Source of the DNA: Actinomycetes bacterium
Lineage (GTDB): Bacteria; Actinomycetota; Acidimicrobiia; Acidimicrobiales; RAAP-2
Direction: 5' to 3'
Length of the DNA: 5,598 nucleotides
Assembly: GCA_021807655.1 (NCBI GenBank)
Contig: JAKBCT010000069.1
Coordinates: 1 to 5,598 of the forward strand
In this document: piece after piece, positions 5,077-5,598 of the stretch
How the letters are laid out: each line of letters opens with the position of its first letter
How positions within the stretch are numbered: position 1 is the stretch's first letter
Notes under the pieces: model-generated
What the model saw: only the letters and a program-made list of their open reading frames with translations
The model's database searches: none
What the model was told of the DNA's origin: nothing
Position numbers and translations under genes: made by a program

Positions 5077-5531
5077 GAATCCCCGCCTACGTCGCGGCGC
5101 TGACCACGGCCGTCGTCGTGGTCGCCATTGACGAGGCGAGTACCGCGTGGGCTCGTCGGGCACTCGCGCGCCATGCGGTGCACGTGCTGGGTCCGTTGTG
5201 GCTTCGATTGCAGTTCAATTCGGGCGTGTCGTTTTCGACTCATCCGGCCGGACCGCTCGTCCTTACGGTGGTGACCAGCGTCGTAGCGCTGGCGATGCTG
5301 ATTGGCGCGCTTCGCGCTCGCCGGGGCGCGCCGGCGTACGGGTTCGGTCTCATGTTCGGTGGCGGCGCGGCCAACGTCGTGGACCGGTTGGTGGCCAGTT
5401 CGCACCGGGTGACTGACTTCATCGCCGTCGGGTCCTTTCCGGTCTTCAACGAAGCCGACGTGGCGGTGACCGTGGGATGCGTCGTTCTGATCGTGGTGGC
5501 CCTGCGGGGCGGTACCTTGATGAGACGATGA
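5058..5531 (+). CDS. lspA: Lipoprotein signal peptidase II (LspA)
   Basis: LspA is a membrane aspartyl protease that removes the signal peptide of diacylated prolipoproteins. The 157 residues fit the family, with four hydrophobic segments at about 8-24, 66-84, 94-108 and 134-149. Family landmarks appear in order: a conserved Asp in the first segment (D25), FNSGVSFS (53-60, usually N-x-G-A-A-F), GGGAANVVDRL (101-111), VTDFI (118-122) and FPVFNEADVAVTVG (127-140). The active-site acids are among D109, D120 and D134, and all are present. The usual D-Q-x-x-K element of segment one reads DEASTAW, lacking the Lys. The GTG start at 5058 lies inside the last codons of the zinc-finger gene and has no clear ribosome binding site, so translation is probably coupled. 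No better internal start would keep the first segment. Confidence 0.92.
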   Translation: MPRERLRIPAYVAALTTAVVVVAIDEASTAWARRALARHAVHVLGPLWLRLQFNSGVSFSTHPAGPLVLTVVTSVVALAMLIGALRARRGAPAYGFGLMFGGGAANVVDRLVASSHRVTDFIAVGSFPVFNEADVAVTVGCVVLIVVALRGGTLMRR

Positions 5532-5598
5532 GTGAAGCCAACGGTTCGGCCGCCGAGGTCGTGGACGTGACCGTTCCCGCGGGCCTGCACGGCGTGCG
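5528..5598 (+). CDS. rluD: N-terminus of a probable RluD-type pseudouridine synthase (partial)
   Basis: Only about 23 codons are visible, from ATG 5528, which overlaps the lspA stop (ATGA). After a short polar lead, the segment VDVTVPAGLHGVR resembles the beginning of RluA/RluD-family proteins, where a beta-strand and 'P-x-x-x-x-G-x-R-L-D' open the S4-like RNA-binding domain. RluD modifies uridines of 23S rRNA helix 69. Location immediately after lspA is a widely conserved arrangement in Actinobacteria and other phyla, and this carries much of the weight. The protein runs off the window. Confidence 0.65.
   Translation, partial: MSEANGSAAEVVDVTVPAGLHGV

Overview
The window is a compact, almost entirely plus-strand stretch of the actinobacterial division and cell-wall (dcw) region, continuing into envelope-maintenance genes. 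High G+C, SepF plus DivIVA with no FtsA, actinobacterial-style FtsZ motifs and TANNNT -10 boxes all indicate a member of the Actinomycetota. The gene order resembles the Streptomyces ftsZ-to-rluD block but lacks two genes. I suspect a lineage such as Acidimicrobiia, but the class is an inference.

Layout: the last codons of a probable ftsQ (1-50); a promoter (60-88) and short leader; ftsZ (167-1258); yggS-type PLP-binding protein (1230-1913, overlapping ftsZ); sepF (1958-2554); yggT (2551-2799, ATGA overlap); divIVA/wag31 (2843-3565); a 377-base gene-free gap with a hairpin and a promoter-like box (3566-3942); a DksA/TraR-type zinc-finger protein with a very long Lys/Ala/Glu/Arg-rich N-terminal arm (3943-5076); lspA (5058-5531, overlapping by 19 bases); and the first codons of a probable rluD (from 5528, ATGA overlap).

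How the genes work together: FtsZ forms the cytokinetic ring. SepF is its likely membrane anchor, through an N-terminal amphipathic helix and the FtsZ C-terminal tail (DLPSFLR). YggT is a small membrane protein and DivIVA a coiled-coil polar or septal scaffold. YggS is a PLP-homeostasis protein often found in this cluster. After the gap, the zinc-finger protein, lipoprotein signal peptidase and pseudouridine synthase form a tightly overlapping, probably translationally coupled unit. Against the Streptomyces order (ftsZ, pgeF/yfiH, yggS, sepF, yggT, divIVA, ileS, traR/dksA, lspA, rluD), pgeF and ileS are absent, and the gap lies exactly where ileS would be.

I see no clearly novel multi-gene system. 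The most unusual items are the zinc-finger protein's roughly 165-residue charged helical arm, built partly from a 33-bp tandem repeat; the possibly leaderless divIVA transcript; and the unexplained gap.
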